A stretch of 60,648 nt of DNA from Methanomethylovorans sp. (lineage in GTDB: Archaea > Halobacteriota > Methanosarcinia > Methanosarcinales > Methanosarcinaceae). The stretch is taken from contig JACIVZ010000002.1 of NCBI GenBank assembly GCA_014361205.1, positions 1-60,648 on the forward strand. Reading direction: 5' to 3'. Shown here piece after piece: positions 1 through 8,869 of this stretch (within the stretch, counting starts at the first letter, position 1; each line of letters starts with the position of its first letter). The notes beneath the pieces are model-generated. The model was not told where the DNA came from, searched no databases, and saw nothing but the letters and a program-made list of their open reading frames with translations. Made by a program: the position numbers and the translations under genes.

Positions 1-84
1 AAAGCTAACGGTAAGAAGTGTAAAAATAAAAGAAGAGACAGAGTTAGAATCCCATTAATAAATAAGGAGGGGATACATCACCCT

Positions 85-486
85 TCAATTAGTTCTGCGT
101 ATAAGGAAAGAAAGTATATCCGAACTTAAACCTGTCTCATTCTTCATTTGCTTTACTATATCTTCATGAGACATACCCTTTTCCTTATATTCCCGAATTT
201 TATCATATACATGTGGTGAGATCTCTGAATATTCTTCTATCGACTCCCTGTGTCCCCATACATCACCTTCAAGAACTTTTATGCCCTGCATTTCCAGGAA
301 CATAAGAGAGGACTTTGAAAGCGTTTTCTTATAGGATGTAGGCATATGGATTGCCTTAAGTTTAGGGCATTTTGAGACCATTGAGAAAATATCCGTATTA
401 GAAGGCCTGAAAGCCAGATGTATCATTTCCTCACTCTGGTGCAGGGTATCTATCTCTTCTTTTGAACTTAATACTCTAATTTTCAA
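85..486 (-). CDS. DUF1699 family protein
   Basis: A 133-aa soluble protein with no signal peptide or membrane segment. It resembles the DUF1699 family, small proteins I know only from Methanosarcinales and whose function is not established. The N-terminal half looks alpha/beta (MKIRVLSSKEEI start, then a segment ending near IKVLEGDVWG). The C-terminal half is helical, with a YDKIREYKEKGMSHEDI stretch that could be a helix-turn-helix-like element. The start is TTG (484-486), preceded by a GGGAGGT ribosome-binding site four bases upstream, and I saw no better ATG. It is last on its strand and separated from its upstream neighbour by an AT-rich spacer. Family assignment is from memory of the sequence pattern. 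Confidence 0.75.
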   Translation of the reverse strand: MKIRVLSSKEEIDTLHQSEEMIHLAFRPSNTDIFSMVSKCPKLKAIHMPTSYKKTLSKSSLMFLEMQGIKVLEGDVWGHRESIEEYSEISPHVYDKIREYKEKGMSHEDIVKQMKNETGLSSDILSFLIRRTN

Positions 487-814
487 GTTAACCTCCCGCT
501 TTCTATAAAGCTGATAACAGTTTTAAAATTTTTAACAAAATGCGCGATTTCTATGTATATTATCATATATATAGTTAATGACTAATATGTCTAGAAAAAC
601 AATATACACTGGCACAACATAGGAAAAAATTAAAAATTATTCTATAGTTATTGAAAATAGTAGATTAAGATCATGCACATTTTGTATAATAATATGCTAT
701 TATAAATATAATATGAGAACTCACTCTATGATCATAAAAACATGAAAAATTGAAGAATCTAAATGGATGTGAAATTAATTTTCTTAATTAGTAGATATAA
801 AGTCTAAACATGAC
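487..814. other. AT-rich intergenic spacer with minus-strand promoter
   Basis: This 328-bp spacer holds no plausible gene. It separates the 3' end of the ParA-like gene from the TTG start of the DUF1699 gene, both on the minus strand. Read on the minus strand, a TATA-like CTATATATATGA (564-575) lies about 80 bp before the TTG start, which would give a leader of roughly 50 nt carrying the GGGAGGT site. I see no other structure. Confidence 0.45.
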
Positions 815-1567
815 TCATTTATCATACATATATTCTTCTATAGTACTACATATTTTTTTAATTGATTGTGTAAATATATGATTTGGATTTGTTAAACTGA
901 CTGGATTGGTACAGTCATTAGAGAGAATATCACATATGCAAGGTATTGATACAATGACAGGAATTCCCAAGATTTCCTTGTTTTCAGATAGATTATACAC
1001 TGAGCTCATGTTCTCTATAAGATAACATTTCTTTTCAAGCATCATATAAACACCTTTTACAATTTGTTCAGTACTAAAATAACTTATCTTATTTGGTATA
1101 ATAACAGAAAGCACCAGATCTGCTACTGCAATGGCATTCACAGACTCAAACTCTATACCTGCTCCAGTGTCCAAGATCAATATATCTGTTCCGTTCATAA
1201 ATATAGACTTTTTAGCATCCAGAAGTAATTTCAATGCCTTTGCCTGCCAATTCCGGTTCACATCAAAGATCTTTCGCACTGCAACAATATCAGGATTTGA
1301 TGAACCTATAATGAACCGACCTTTCGTCTTTAATTGTGGACTCAAATCAATGAATATATTTTCTATATCACATTTGTCATCTAAGTAGTCATTAAACCAC
1401 CTTTTTGGATACAGATTAAACAAAGCAGACAACGATGGTCCTTTTAAATCCATATCCAAAAGACAAACATTATATCCTTTATAGGATAATAATGCTGCAA
1501 TGTTCGTGGCTATACAAGTTTTCCCTGTTCCCCCTTTAGATGAATGTACAGCTACAGTGACCCCCAC
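815..1567 (-). CDS. ParA/MinD-family P-loop ATPase
   Basis: About 250 aa. It has a deviant Walker A motif (SSKGGTGKT) right at the N-terminus, followed by the Walker A' region (CLLDMDLKGPSLSALF) and a Walker B-like DILILDTGAG, the hallmarks of the MinD/ParA class. The GTG at 1565-1567 is the best start because AGGTGAT lies three bases before it. A longer TTG reading would put the Shine-Dalgarno inside the gene. No ferredoxin or C-terminal amphipathic helix is evident. It sits 41 bp downstream of a winged-helix gene and Elp3 on the same strand, so all three may be cotranscribed. Partner and cargo are unknown: an orphan positioning ATPase is as likely as a cofactor-assembly ATPase. Confidence 0.85.
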   Translation of the reverse strand: MGVTVAVHSSKGGTGKTCIATNIAALLSYKGYNVCLLDMDLKGPSLSALFNLYPKRWFNDYLDDKCDIENIFIDLSPQLKTKGRFIIGSSNPDIVAVRKIFDVNRNWQAKALKLLLDAKKSIFMNGTDILILDTGAGIEFESVNAIAVADLVLSVIIPNKISYFSTEQIVKGVYMMLEKKCYLIENMSSVYNLSENKEILGIPVIVSIPCICDILSNDCTNPVSLTNPNHIFTQSIKKICSTIEEYMYDK

Positions 1568-1608
1568 AAAATCACCTATCAAAAAAGACTATATGAGTCC
1601 AAGTCAAC

Positions 1609-2016
1609 TTATTTATCATCAGTAATTGAAAAATATACCTTTCTACCTCTGCGGTATTTGTTTACATACCCCATCCGTACAAGTTGATTGAGGTAACCAC
1701 TCTCCACAGCTCTTTCCTTCCGTGTAATCTTTGATATATCTTCGGCCGTAGCTGACCCTTTCTCAAATAATACCTTTACAGTAGTTCTCAAATGTTCCGG
1801 CAAGGAAAGCAGTGTCATTACATCAAGACCACTTGAAAGCATTTCATTCCTGTACATTCGTCTTGTTTCTGGTATAGTTGTATTCTTTGAAACCATGTAA
1901 TCAATTTTTTTATCTATACAAACCAATACTTCAAGGATCTCCTGTAGTATCTGTTTTTCAGACATAGCCTCTATCTGATCATTTCTCATTTTTGTCCATA
2001 TTTTATTGGTATCCAT
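1609..2016 (-). CDS. Winged-helix DNA-binding protein
   Basis: 135 aa. An N-terminal helical stretch (about residues 10-45, EAMSEKQILQEILEVLVCIDKKID) is likely a dimerising coiled coil. A winged helix follows at about residues 60-130: LPEHLRTTVKVLFEKGSA, TAEDISKITRKERAVESGYLNQLVRMG as the recognition region, then a basic wing KYRRGRKVYFSI. This resembles MarR/TrmB-like archaeal regulators. It lies between Elp3 and the ParA-like ATPase with short spacers, so it could be an autoregulator of the pair or the DNA-binding partner of the ATPase. No ligand-binding domain is visible. The target is unknown. Confidence 0.7.
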   Translation of the reverse strand: MDTNKIWTKMRNDQIEAMSEKQILQEILEVLVCIDKKIDYMVSKNTTIPETRRMYRNEMLSSGLDVMTLLSLPEHLRTTVKVLFEKGSATAEDISKITRKERAVESGYLNQLVRMGYVNKYRRGRKVYFSITDDK

Positions 2017-2031
2017 TACTCAAAAATGTAT

Positions 2032-3672
2032 CTAAAAATACTTAGACATATAGACTCCATCTAACTCATAACCATGCTTACGATAATATTCCCTTACCCC
2101 AATCCCACTTATAACCGATATTTTTTCAAAGCCTGCATCTTTTGCTATGTCTTCTGCATAAGTGAGCAAATCTGTACCGTATCCTCTGTGCTGCCAATCA
2201 CATTTTTTTGCAGTTTCACCTACAGGAACCATAGATCCATATACATGTAATTCTCTGACAAGTGCTGAATTCTGTAGCTCAATTCTATGAGGATCATGAG
2301 GGAACCTTAGCCGCAAGAAACCTATCAGTATATCGGATTGAACATCTTCGAAAGATATGAAATATTCCTCCCCACCGCAACAATCGTATTTTTCAACAAC
2401 TAGTTGAATGTTATCAGGATTTGGTTCTCTTCCTTCGAGAATATTATGCCCTACTTCACGGCAGCGTATGCAACAACAATGTCTTCCCTGTTCTTCCAGA
2501 GTTGCTTTTGCAAGTTGCCTAATATTACTTTTGCGTGTACCTGCAATTATCTGGTGAGCTGGTATGTCTCTCTGAATCCTCTGTAATCTAACCCATTTCG
2601 GAAGGAAGGATTTTATTTGAGCCAGCAATTTAACTGCATCTTCATCTGTAAGAGCTTCATATTCGCCATTTTTCCACATTCTGTGAAGTTCTGTACCCTC
2701 AGTAACCAAAGTGGGATATATTTTCAGGTAATCAGGCCTGAAACGGCTATCATCGAATAATTTTTTGAAATTTCTTATATCAGCTTCAATATCCATACCT
2801 GGAAGGTGAGGCATCATGTGAAAACCAACCTTTAAAGCGCTGTCCCGCAGAATCCTGTTAGCTTCTATAATGTCGGCAACAGAATGTCCTCGGTTAATTC
2901 TAGAAAGTACAAAATCACAGGTGCTTTGAACCCCAATCTCCACTTTGGTAGCACCTAATTTTAATAATATATCTATATGCTTTTCCTTAGCCCAGTCTGG
3001 TCTTGTCTCAAAAGTGATTCCTACATTTCGAACCTTTGCTGTTTCGTTTGCTTTTTGAACATCTTCAAGAGTTATATAAGGAAGTGTCTTGCCAATTACT
3101 CGAATATTTTCTCGCCATTTGGTGTCAAAAAAATCGTTCATGGCTTCAATACATCTTTTCACATACCATTCCTGATAATCCAAACAACGAGCTGAATATG
3201 TCCCTCCCATTATTATCAATTCGGCCTTCCCTATATCATGACCAATCTGTTTTAATTGTTCAAGACGGGCAGTCGTTATTTTATATGGATCATATTCATA
3301 TTGAATAGCTCGCATTGTAGAGGGTTCTTTTCCCATATAACTTTGTGGAGAAGCAAAAGAAGAATCCGGACCCCCTGGACAAGGAATACAGGTTCCATGA
3401 GGACATGGAGCTGGTGATGTCATAGCTGCTATCACTGCTACACCTGAAATTGTTCGTACAGGTTTTTTCCTGAGGAAATCCCTCACTATACTTTGCTCTT
3501 CTTCACTTCCAGAGAGGATAATGTCTGCATTTGTAGGAAGAGAAGAGAGTTTATAATATTTGCTTACAAATTTCTTTGCCTGAACCAACTGATCTGGGTC
3601 TTCTATTTCCCCATTAAGTATTTTTTCTATGAGTTCACGGCATGCTAAAGTGAATTCATTGTTGCTTTTCAT
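2032..3672 (-). CDS. elp3: Elp3 tRNA U34 carboxymethyl-modifying enzyme (radical SAM/GNAT)
   Basis: 546 aa, the normal archaeal Elp3 length. The radical-SAM cluster motif CPHGTCIPC (Cys90, Cys95, Cys98) is followed by GGPDSSFASPQSYMGKEP, typical of Elp3. The C-terminal third (about 400-546) is a GNAT acetyltransferase domain with the acetyl-CoA loop around HRGYGTDLL. A second Cys set (CCCIRCRE) precedes it. Archaeal Elp3 works as a single protein that installs a carboxymethyl group on wobble uridine of tRNAs using acetyl-CoA and SAM. The gene starts 12 bp after the RFC-like gene ends, so both probably belong to the secF-secD-rfc-elp3 transcription unit. Confidence 0.95.
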   Translation of the reverse strand: MKSNNEFTLACRELIEKILNGEIEDPDQLVQAKKFVSKYYKLSSLPTNADIILSGSEEEQSIVRDFLRKKPVRTISGVAVIAAMTSPAPCPHGTCIPCPGGPDSSFASPQSYMGKEPSTMRAIQYEYDPYKITTARLEQLKQIGHDIGKAELIIMGGTYSARCLDYQEWYVKRCIEAMNDFFDTKWRENIRVIGKTLPYITLEDVQKANETAKVRNVGITFETRPDWAKEKHIDILLKLGATKVEIGVQSTCDFVLSRINRGHSVADIIEANRILRDSALKVGFHMMPHLPGMDIEADIRNFKKLFDDSRFRPDYLKIYPTLVTEGTELHRMWKNGEYEALTDEDAVKLLAQIKSFLPKWVRLQRIQRDIPAHQIIAGTRKSNIRQLAKATLEEQGRHCCCIRCREVGHNILEGREPNPDNIQLVVEKYDCCGGEEYFISFEDVQSDILIGFLRLRFPHDPHRIELQNSALVRELHVYGSMVPVGETAKKCDWQHRGYGTDLLTYAEDIAKDAGFEKISVISGIGVREYYRKHGYELDGVYMSKYF

Positions 3673-3684
3673 ACCAATTATAAA

Positions 3685-4713
3685 TTAATTGCAGAAATCT
3701 GTTACAAGCGCTTCAAGCTGTATTCTGTCGTTTGCAGCATATAGCATTTTAAAGTTAGCATCAGCAATCTTAATTGTCCACCTTGCTATTCTTTCCTCAG
3801 GTTCACCGCAAATAACAACGATTTTATGCAAGCGTTCAAGTACCTCATATCCTGCAAAACCGTTATCAATAAGCATATGATCTATAACCTTCCTGGCCTG
3901 AGCTATGTTTCCGGCCATGGCTGCTTCAAAGAGTAATCTGATATCACCTATTTCTTCTCTCATAACTGCATCATATATTACTTCAATTCCTATTGGCTCA
4001 CCGTGAGCAAGGAGAACTGCTACCTGCAAGGTATTAAGAGATGTTGCTATATTACCTCTTGAGTAATATAACAAAGCTTGTATCCCCTCTTCTGTTATGA
4101 CGATGCCTTCTATTTCAGCTATTTTCTTTATGAAACTGCCCAGTTTTTCATCTGAAACATGCCTGAAAAAAAGATTCAGACCTCTGGAACGCAGAGGAGC
4201 TATCAATCTTGATGGCTGAGTCGTAGCAAGGATAAATCTACAGGTTGCTGTATATTTTTCCATAATTCTCCTTAAAGCATGCTGTGCATTTGAATCAAGG
4301 GCCTGAGAACTATCTATAAATATAATTTTGTAATCAGCATCTATTGGTGCCATGCTCGCATATTCATTGATTATTTCCTTAAAAATAGAAATAACACTTT
4401 TCTGAATCTTTCTTGGATCATCAGTACCCAAAATGCGCGTAAATCTTTTGTCACGTACCAGATAGCTTTTACCTTGATCAAAGAAATCAGATGCATTGAA
4501 GTATGTAAAATTTCTTTCAAATCCTTCACCATATAGTTCATATGCCAGTGCGAAAGCAGCTGTGGCTTTTCCAGAGTTTACAGGTCCATAAAATAACAAG
4601 TGAGGAATATTACGAGATACTGCCAGCCTTTGAAGCGTGCTCACAGACTCTTCATTACCCACAATATCCTCGAGTCTTGAAGGTCTGTATTTAACAATCC
4701 ATAGATCCGTAAT
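3685..4713 (-). CDS. Replication factor C small-subunit paralogue (clamp loader), degenerate Walker B
   Basis: An AAA+ protein of RFC small-subunit type. The open frame continues upstream of the first GTG (4660-4662) and encodes the conserved RFC N-terminus (DLWIVKYRPSRLEDIVGNEE), so the true start is near 4713 (ATT) or 4728 (ATT overlapping the secD stop). There is no in-frame ATG, GTG or TTG there. Walker A is altered (GPVNSGKAT) and Walker B reads IIFIDSSQAL where active small subunits have a DEAD-like motif. The arginine-finger region is SRG rather than SRC. Methanosarcina is known to have two small RFC subunits plus the large one. This looks like the second, probably non-hydrolysing subunit, and it lies directly downstream of secD. 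Confidence 0.8.
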   Translation of the reverse strand: MTDLWIVKYRPSRLEDIVGNEESVSTLQRLAVSRNIPHLLFYGPVNSGKATAAFALAYELYGEGFERNFTYFNASDFFDQGKSYLVRDKRFTRILGTDDPRKIQKSVISIFKEIINEYASMAPIDADYKIIFIDSSQALDSNAQHALRRIMEKYTATCRFILATTQPSRLIAPLRSRGLNLFFRHVSDEKLGSFIKKIAEIEGIVITEEGIQALLYYSRGNIATSLNTLQVAVLLAHGEPIGIEVIYDAVMREEIGDIRLLFEAAMAGNIAQARKVIDHMLIDNGFAGYEVLERLHKIVVICGEPEERIARWTIKIADANFKMLYAANDRIQLEALVTDFCN

Positions 4714-4727
4714 ATTTTTTTGCTGAA

Positions 4728-6440
4728 TCAGACCTGACCCTCACTTTTATTTTTTAGAACTTCTTTTATCATTTTAGCATATACAGGTCTTGCAATCAGT
4801 ACTCCTATCAACACACCTATTATAGTAGTTATTGCAAATCCTTTTAAAGAGCCAAATCCCATCAATACCAAAGGCCCCATGGCAATCACGGTTGTAGCTG
4901 CTGCTGCTAATATAATACTAAATGCCTTGGTTATCCTTGATAGATACACCTTTGTAGGCGGTAATTTTCCTTCATAAAGAACTTCATCCGTGATGATAAC
5001 AAGGTGATCGATGCCTGTACCAATTGCAGCAATAATACCTGCGATACTTGGCAAATCAAGCTGCCACCCTATAGCAGAAGCAACACCCAATATCATAATC
5101 ACTTCACTTAAAGAAGTGCCTACCATCGGTATAAGAATTTCCTTTTGGCGATATTTTCTGTAGACCACAAGTGCAACTGCCAGTAAAGCTATGAGCCCCG
5201 CAATCATAGACTCTTTTTTAAACTGCATTCCTAAAGCAGCATCTACATGTCCTGCACCTATAATTTCAACATTAACAGGAAGTGCACCTGCTCTTAAATG
5301 AATCTGAAGTTGCTGGGCTTTGGACTTGCCTTCATCTCCTGTCCCTGTAGAAGATTGCCAGGAATATATAGGACTTGTTTCCAATTGCCTGGCAGCTGAG
5401 TCGCTTAGAGGAGCACTGTATATCTCCTTGCCGTCAAGTAACATTATAAGATTATGTGCCATAGGATTACGAGTAGCTCCAGACTCGATAGCAGCTTTCT
5501 GAAGAGCGAGTGCGCCTTCTTTGGTAAGAGTGAAGGGAGTAGACCACATTCCATCCTTCTCATTGTAACTGACTATACCAACGCTCTCAATATCCTCTCC
5601 ATATAGCACATGTTTTGTCACATTACCAGTCATCTGGATACGGATCTCGAATTTACCTGGTTTTTCTGCAATTTCCCTGGCTGTTGACAGATCTATGCCT
5701 GCAAAATCTATGAGAATATATTCATCACCTACTGTCTTTACAGGTATATCTTTAAGACCAAGAGAATTCATTTTTTCACTAAGGATGGTTTTGGTAAGAT
5801 CACGAGTCTCTGTTCTGACCCCTTCTTTGTATCTTGAGCTTCCGTCAGCATTTTTCAGGATTGAACCACCCACTGCATTCATGAGATTTTCTATCTCCTG
5901 CTCTGTGACAGCTGACCTTATCTCATATTCAACTCCATTAGCCACTATCTTTGGAACTACCTCAGCTTTCAATGAATTAGAAAGATAGGAATCAATGAGT
6001 ATTGCTTTGGAGGTGACCAGTTTAATTTGTGTCAGTTCGTTGTTTTTATTGATGGTGTATTCACCTAATCCTAATAGATCCATCTGAGCATTTGTAACAT
6101 CACCTTTTGTGGTGAAAGTGATTGCCAGAGTCTGATTCTGGCCCTCTTCTTTGACACTGGCTGTTGAACCTGTGATCTCAATTGTGTTGTCTATTACTGG
6201 TTCTACAAGGGCTTTCAGAAGTAAGTTTGTATCTGCATCAACCTGTACCAGTGCACCCTGAAGCTTAACCTGTAACCATGAACCGCCTTCCAAGTCAAGT
6301 CCATATTTAAGATTTGTAGTAAATCCATCTTCAAAATTATAGCCCGGATTGATAAAAATTATCGAACCTAGAAGAGCGAGTATAAAAACTATGACTCTCA
6401 GATCCCTGAATATACTTTTTGGTTCTTCATCTTCTATCAT
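4728..6440 (-). CDS. secD: Protein-export membrane protein SecD
   Basis: 570 aa from the ATG at 6438-6440, which overlaps the secF stop as ATGA. An earlier start would lie inside secF. It has one N-terminal membrane segment (VIVFILALLGSIIFI), the conserved GLDLEGGSW motif, a large external P1-type region and a C-terminal block of about five membrane helices (from LIALLAVALVVY to VLIGVLIA) with the TGIDHLVIITDE motif. SecD and SecF associate with SecYE and use an ion gradient to pull secreted proteins through the membrane. The archaeal order secF-secD is kept here. The many S-layer and lipoprotein genes in the window are plausible substrates. Confidence 0.96.
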   Translation of the reverse strand: MIEDEEPKSIFRDLRVIVFILALLGSIIFINPGYNFEDGFTTNLKYGLDLEGGSWLQVKLQGALVQVDADTNLLLKALVEPVIDNTIEITGSTASVKEEGQNQTLAITFTTKGDVTNAQMDLLGLGEYTINKNNELTQIKLVTSKAILIDSYLSNSLKAEVVPKIVANGVEYEIRSAVTEQEIENLMNAVGGSILKNADGSSRYKEGVRTETRDLTKTILSEKMNSLGLKDIPVKTVGDEYILIDFAGIDLSTAREIAEKPGKFEIRIQMTGNVTKHVLYGEDIESVGIVSYNEKDGMWSTPFTLTKEGALALQKAAIESGATRNPMAHNLIMLLDGKEIYSAPLSDSAARQLETSPIYSWQSSTGTGDEGKSKAQQLQIHLRAGALPVNVEIIGAGHVDAALGMQFKKESMIAGLIALLAVALVVYRKYRQKEILIPMVGTSLSEVIMILGVASAIGWQLDLPSIAGIIAAIGTGIDHLVIITDEVLYEGKLPPTKVYLSRITKAFSIILAAAATTVIAMGPLVLMGFGSLKGFAITTIIGVLIGVLIARPVYAKMIKEVLKNKSEGQV

Positions 6441-7348
6441 GCTCTTCTCCTCCTCGCTACTTTTCTTCCTTCTTTTTGAACATACCCGCGTAAAATGGAG
6501 ACATTTGTCAGCCATGTATTCATAATATCGGCTGCAAGTCCAAAAATAAGTACAATTGAGATATCAGATAGCAGATTGATCTGGGAAAAAGAAGGTATAA
6601 TAAAATAAGAATATGTGCTTACAATATACATAACAATGAGAGCTGCAAGGGTAGTTGTAGTCATAGTTATACCCGTACTCATAGCATTTGTTATGTTTTC
6701 TTCAACTTCCCCTCTTCTTTTAAGTACCCTCGTAGTAAGCAATATATCACTGTCCACAGAATAACCTATGAGCATAAGTAATGCTGCCACGGTGCCTAGT
6801 GATAACTCTATACCGGCCAAATTCATAAAAGCTGCTGCTATGATAATATCACTTAAAGCAGATATTACCACCGCCAAAGATGGGATAAATGTTCTGAAGA
6901 TTATGAAAACTACGATAGTCATTCCTATAAAAGAAAAAATCACTGCTTTTAAAGCCTGTTTTTGTAAATCTTTCCCATAAACAGGACCTATCTGCCGAAT
7001 CTCCACATTCTCATAAGTATCTGTTACATGCTTGGTGAGGCTTAGTTGTTCTTCATTGGACATGGGACCAAACTGCATAACAGTTCTTGAGCCTGTCTGC
7101 CGTACATCAGTTAATGGATAAGTAGAATACTTTTCCTTAAGTGAATCTGGTGGCATGTCGGTGGTAAGAGAAATCATTGTACCGCCTTTAAATTCCATGC
7201 CCAGTTTCACAGGTGCTCCTGTTGTAGCTAAACTGAAAGAAATTATCAATAAGGCCATAAGGAAGGTAGCAACAGGCAAAAACAGCAATTGTCGATTGTT
7301 GTGCCTCCTTACGAAAGAATCCAGGTGTTCCGTAAGAGATAAACTCAT
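6437..7348 (-). CDS. secF: Protein-export membrane protein SecF
   Basis: 303 aa from the ATG at 7346-7348, which has GGAG upstream. A longer reading adds 11 residues without support. It has six predicted membrane helices, with the first at LLFLPVATFLMALLIISFSLA. The SecF-type GMEFKGGTMISL motif follows the first helix, and the conserved IGYSVDSDILL lies in the later membrane block. The C-terminus is basic (GRKVARRRRA), as expected for a cytoplasmic tail. It is translationally coupled to secD through a four-base overlap and divergent from the dCMP deaminase gene. Confidence 0.96.
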   Translation of the reverse strand: MSLSLTEHLDSFVRRHNNRQLLFLPVATFLMALLIISFSLATTGAPVKLGMEFKGGTMISLTTDMPPDSLKEKYSTYPLTDVRQTGSRTVMQFGPMSNEEQLSLTKHVTDTYENVEIRQIGPVYGKDLQKQALKAVIFSFIGMTIVVFIIFRTFIPSLAVVISALSDIIIAAAFMNLAGIELSLGTVAALLMLIGYSVDSDILLTTRVLKRRGEVEENITNAMSTGITMTTTTLAALIVMYIVSTYSYFIIPSFSQINLLSDISIVLIFGLAADIMNTWLTNVSILRGYVQKEGRKVARRRRA

Positions 7349-7415
7349 ATTCTCATGCTCCAAGAGTAATGGAAATAACATATGATTTATAATTCGTGTC
7401 CAAGATACACTACAA

Positions 7416-7424
7416 CTTATATAT
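7416..7424 (+). promoter_or_regulatory. TATA box for the dCMP deaminase gene (leaderless transcript)
   Basis: CTTATATAT lies about 25-30 bp before the ATG at 7449. At normal archaeal TATA-to-start spacing, transcription would begin at or within a few bases of the ATG. No Shine-Dalgarno is present, which fits a leaderless mRNA. Confidence 0.55.
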
Positions 7425-7448
7425 ACTAGTTGCTGTTTTTATAAGTTG

Positions 7449-7910
7449 ATGAGAGAGCGACCTTGTCTGGATGAGTATTTCCTTGAAATAGCTACCGTTG
7501 TTGCGAAAAGATCAACATGCCTGCGGAATCAGGTGGGTGCTGTGATCGTCAAGGACAAAAGAATACTTTCCACAGGTTATAACGGTGCTCCCAGAAACAT
7601 GGCTCATTGTCTTGATATTGGCTGTATCAGACAACAAAATAATATAGAATCTGGTACAAGACATGAGAAATGCCGGGCAGTCCATGCTGAACAGAATGCC
7701 ATCATTCAGGCAGCCCTTTATGGTGTAAGCATAGATTCTGCAACTTTGTACTGTACACATCAGCCGTGTATACTATGTGCCAAGATGATTATCAACTCAA
7801 ATATCAAAAGAGTTGTCTTCCTTCACTCGTATCCTGATACAGACTCGGTTAATTTCTTTGCTGAAGCTGGAGTGGAATTGGTAAATCTACCTTTGAGTTC
7901 TATCTCTTAG
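7449..7910 (+). CDS. dCMP/cytidine deaminase family protein (deoxycytidylate deaminase)
   Basis: 153 aa from the ATG at 7449. A TTG three bases earlier is unlikely. It carries the zinc site HAE (His79, Glu81) and PCILC (Cys107, Cys110) of the deoxycytidylate/cytidine deaminase fold. The [23 protein letters not shown] and GCIRQ segments match the ComEB-like dCMP deaminase group. The expected reaction is dCMP to dUMP, feeding thymidylate synthesis. It is convergent with cofE, and the last 24 bases of the two genes overlap tail to tail. Sequence cannot exclude a broader cytidine specificity. Confidence 0.88.
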   Translation: MRERPCLDEYFLEIATVVAKRSTCLRNQVGAVIVKDKRILSTGYNGAPRNMAHCLDIGCIRQQNNIESGTRHEKCRAVHAEQNAIIQAALYGVSIDSATLYCTHQPCILCAKMIINSNIKRVVFLHSYPDTDSVNFFAEAGVELVNLPLSSIS

Positions 7911-8651
7911 AAGGCACTTTTTTATAATATCTTCGTTATCTGATCTATACATTTCCTTTACAGAGGCGTTATCTTCACACCTTAATTTCAGACCCCTGAT
8001 TATTACTACGGGGCAACCATCATTACCTTCCCCCATCAGCAGATTTGAAGCACCTGCTATTTCATCTGCTACTGCTTCTTCTGTTATTTTAAGTTCTTTA
8101 CCAAATAGATCCTTCTGACCTTTCCAGTCTTTTAGAGGATGGATGCAATAAACACCTACAGCAACTCCTGTTTGACCCCGCTTGAAAGCTCTTCCATTTG
8201 TATCAGTTATTATAACACTGATTTGAGTACCGGTGAGACTTTCAATTCTCTTTCCGATGTACTCAGCGCTTGCATCTGGATTTACTGGTAAATCAAGAAA
8301 CATCTCATCTTCAACATTCGATTCATCTATTCCTGCATTTATGCATATATGACCATTTTTCATCTCCACGAGTAGTACTGGTGAAGGTATCAGACATTCT
8401 TTGCTTCTATCCAAAACCGCCTGGACGAATGCAGGAGGGAATCTGACATGTTGCGATAATTCAATTGCATCTTGACCGGGAACGATATCTTTAAGAGAAA
8501 ATGTTCTTCCTTCCGCTTTCCCTACAATGGTAGAAGCTATTACAATAATATCTCCGTCAAGAATATTAGTTCTTTCACAAATAATCTGTGCAATATCATC
8601 ACCTTTTTTAATAAAAGGAATATTTTTCACTGCAAAAGCTTCGAATCTCAA
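7887..8651 (-). CDS. cofE: Coenzyme F420:L-glutamate ligase CofE
   Basis: 254 aa, the usual size for archaeal CofE. The N-terminus runs through [19 protein letters not shown] followed by [13 protein letters not shown]. The metal/GTP-binding portion includes INAGIDESN and [21 protein letters not shown], both characteristic of the family. CofE adds gamma-linked glutamates to F420-0 using GTP. F420 is the hydride carrier of methanogenesis, which supports the assignment of the host. The gene overlaps the 3' end of the convergent deaminase gene by 24 bases and follows hsp20 on the same strand after a 218-bp spacer with a hairpin. Confidence 0.95.
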   Translation of the reverse strand: MRFEAFAVKNIPFIKKGDDIAQIICERTNILDGDIIVIASTIVGKAEGRTFSLKDIVPGQDAIELSQHVRFPPAFVQAVLDRSKECLIPSPVLLVEMKNGHICINAGIDESNVEDEMFLDLPVNPDASAEYIGKRIESLTGTQISVIITDTNGRAFKRGQTGVAVGVYCIHPLKDWKGQKDLFGKELKITEEAVADEIAGASNLLMGEGNDGCPVVIIRGLKLRCEDNASVKEMYRSDNEDIIKKCLLRDRTQR

Positions 8652-8803
8652 TAATCACACCAATGATACAAGTGATTAAAAATAAATAAGGCTATCTCCA
8701 TATAAACAGATACAGCGATGATGATAGTTACCCCCACTGAGCAAAAAATGATGAGGTAATTTTCCTGATGCTGTATATTGATGAGGTAGATCTTAAAATG
8801 TAT

Positions 8804-8830
8804 AATGTAGACCTAAATAAGGCCTACATT
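8804..8830 (-). terminator. Hairpin downstream of hsp20
   Basis: AATGTAGACCT and AGGCCTACATT pair with a single mismatch around a five-base AAATA loop. The hairpin sits 40 bp beyond the hsp20 stop in its direction of transcription, with A/T-rich flanks. It could end the hsp20 transcript or protect its 3' end. The remaining spacer before cofE holds nothing else that I can support. Confidence 0.5.
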
Positions 8831-8869
8831 TAAAAATTATTTTAAAAAATGTGAATCATTCGATAAGAC

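Noticed and set aside
1-84. GGAGGGG on the plus strand near 67-73 looking like a ribosome-binding site
   Set aside because: No start codon with an open frame of useful length follows it, and the DUF1699 gene ends there on the other strand.
1131-1388. 85-aa open frame on the plus strand inside the ParA-like gene
   Set aside because: It is the antisense shadow of a clear ATPase gene and has no own ribosome-binding site or domain.
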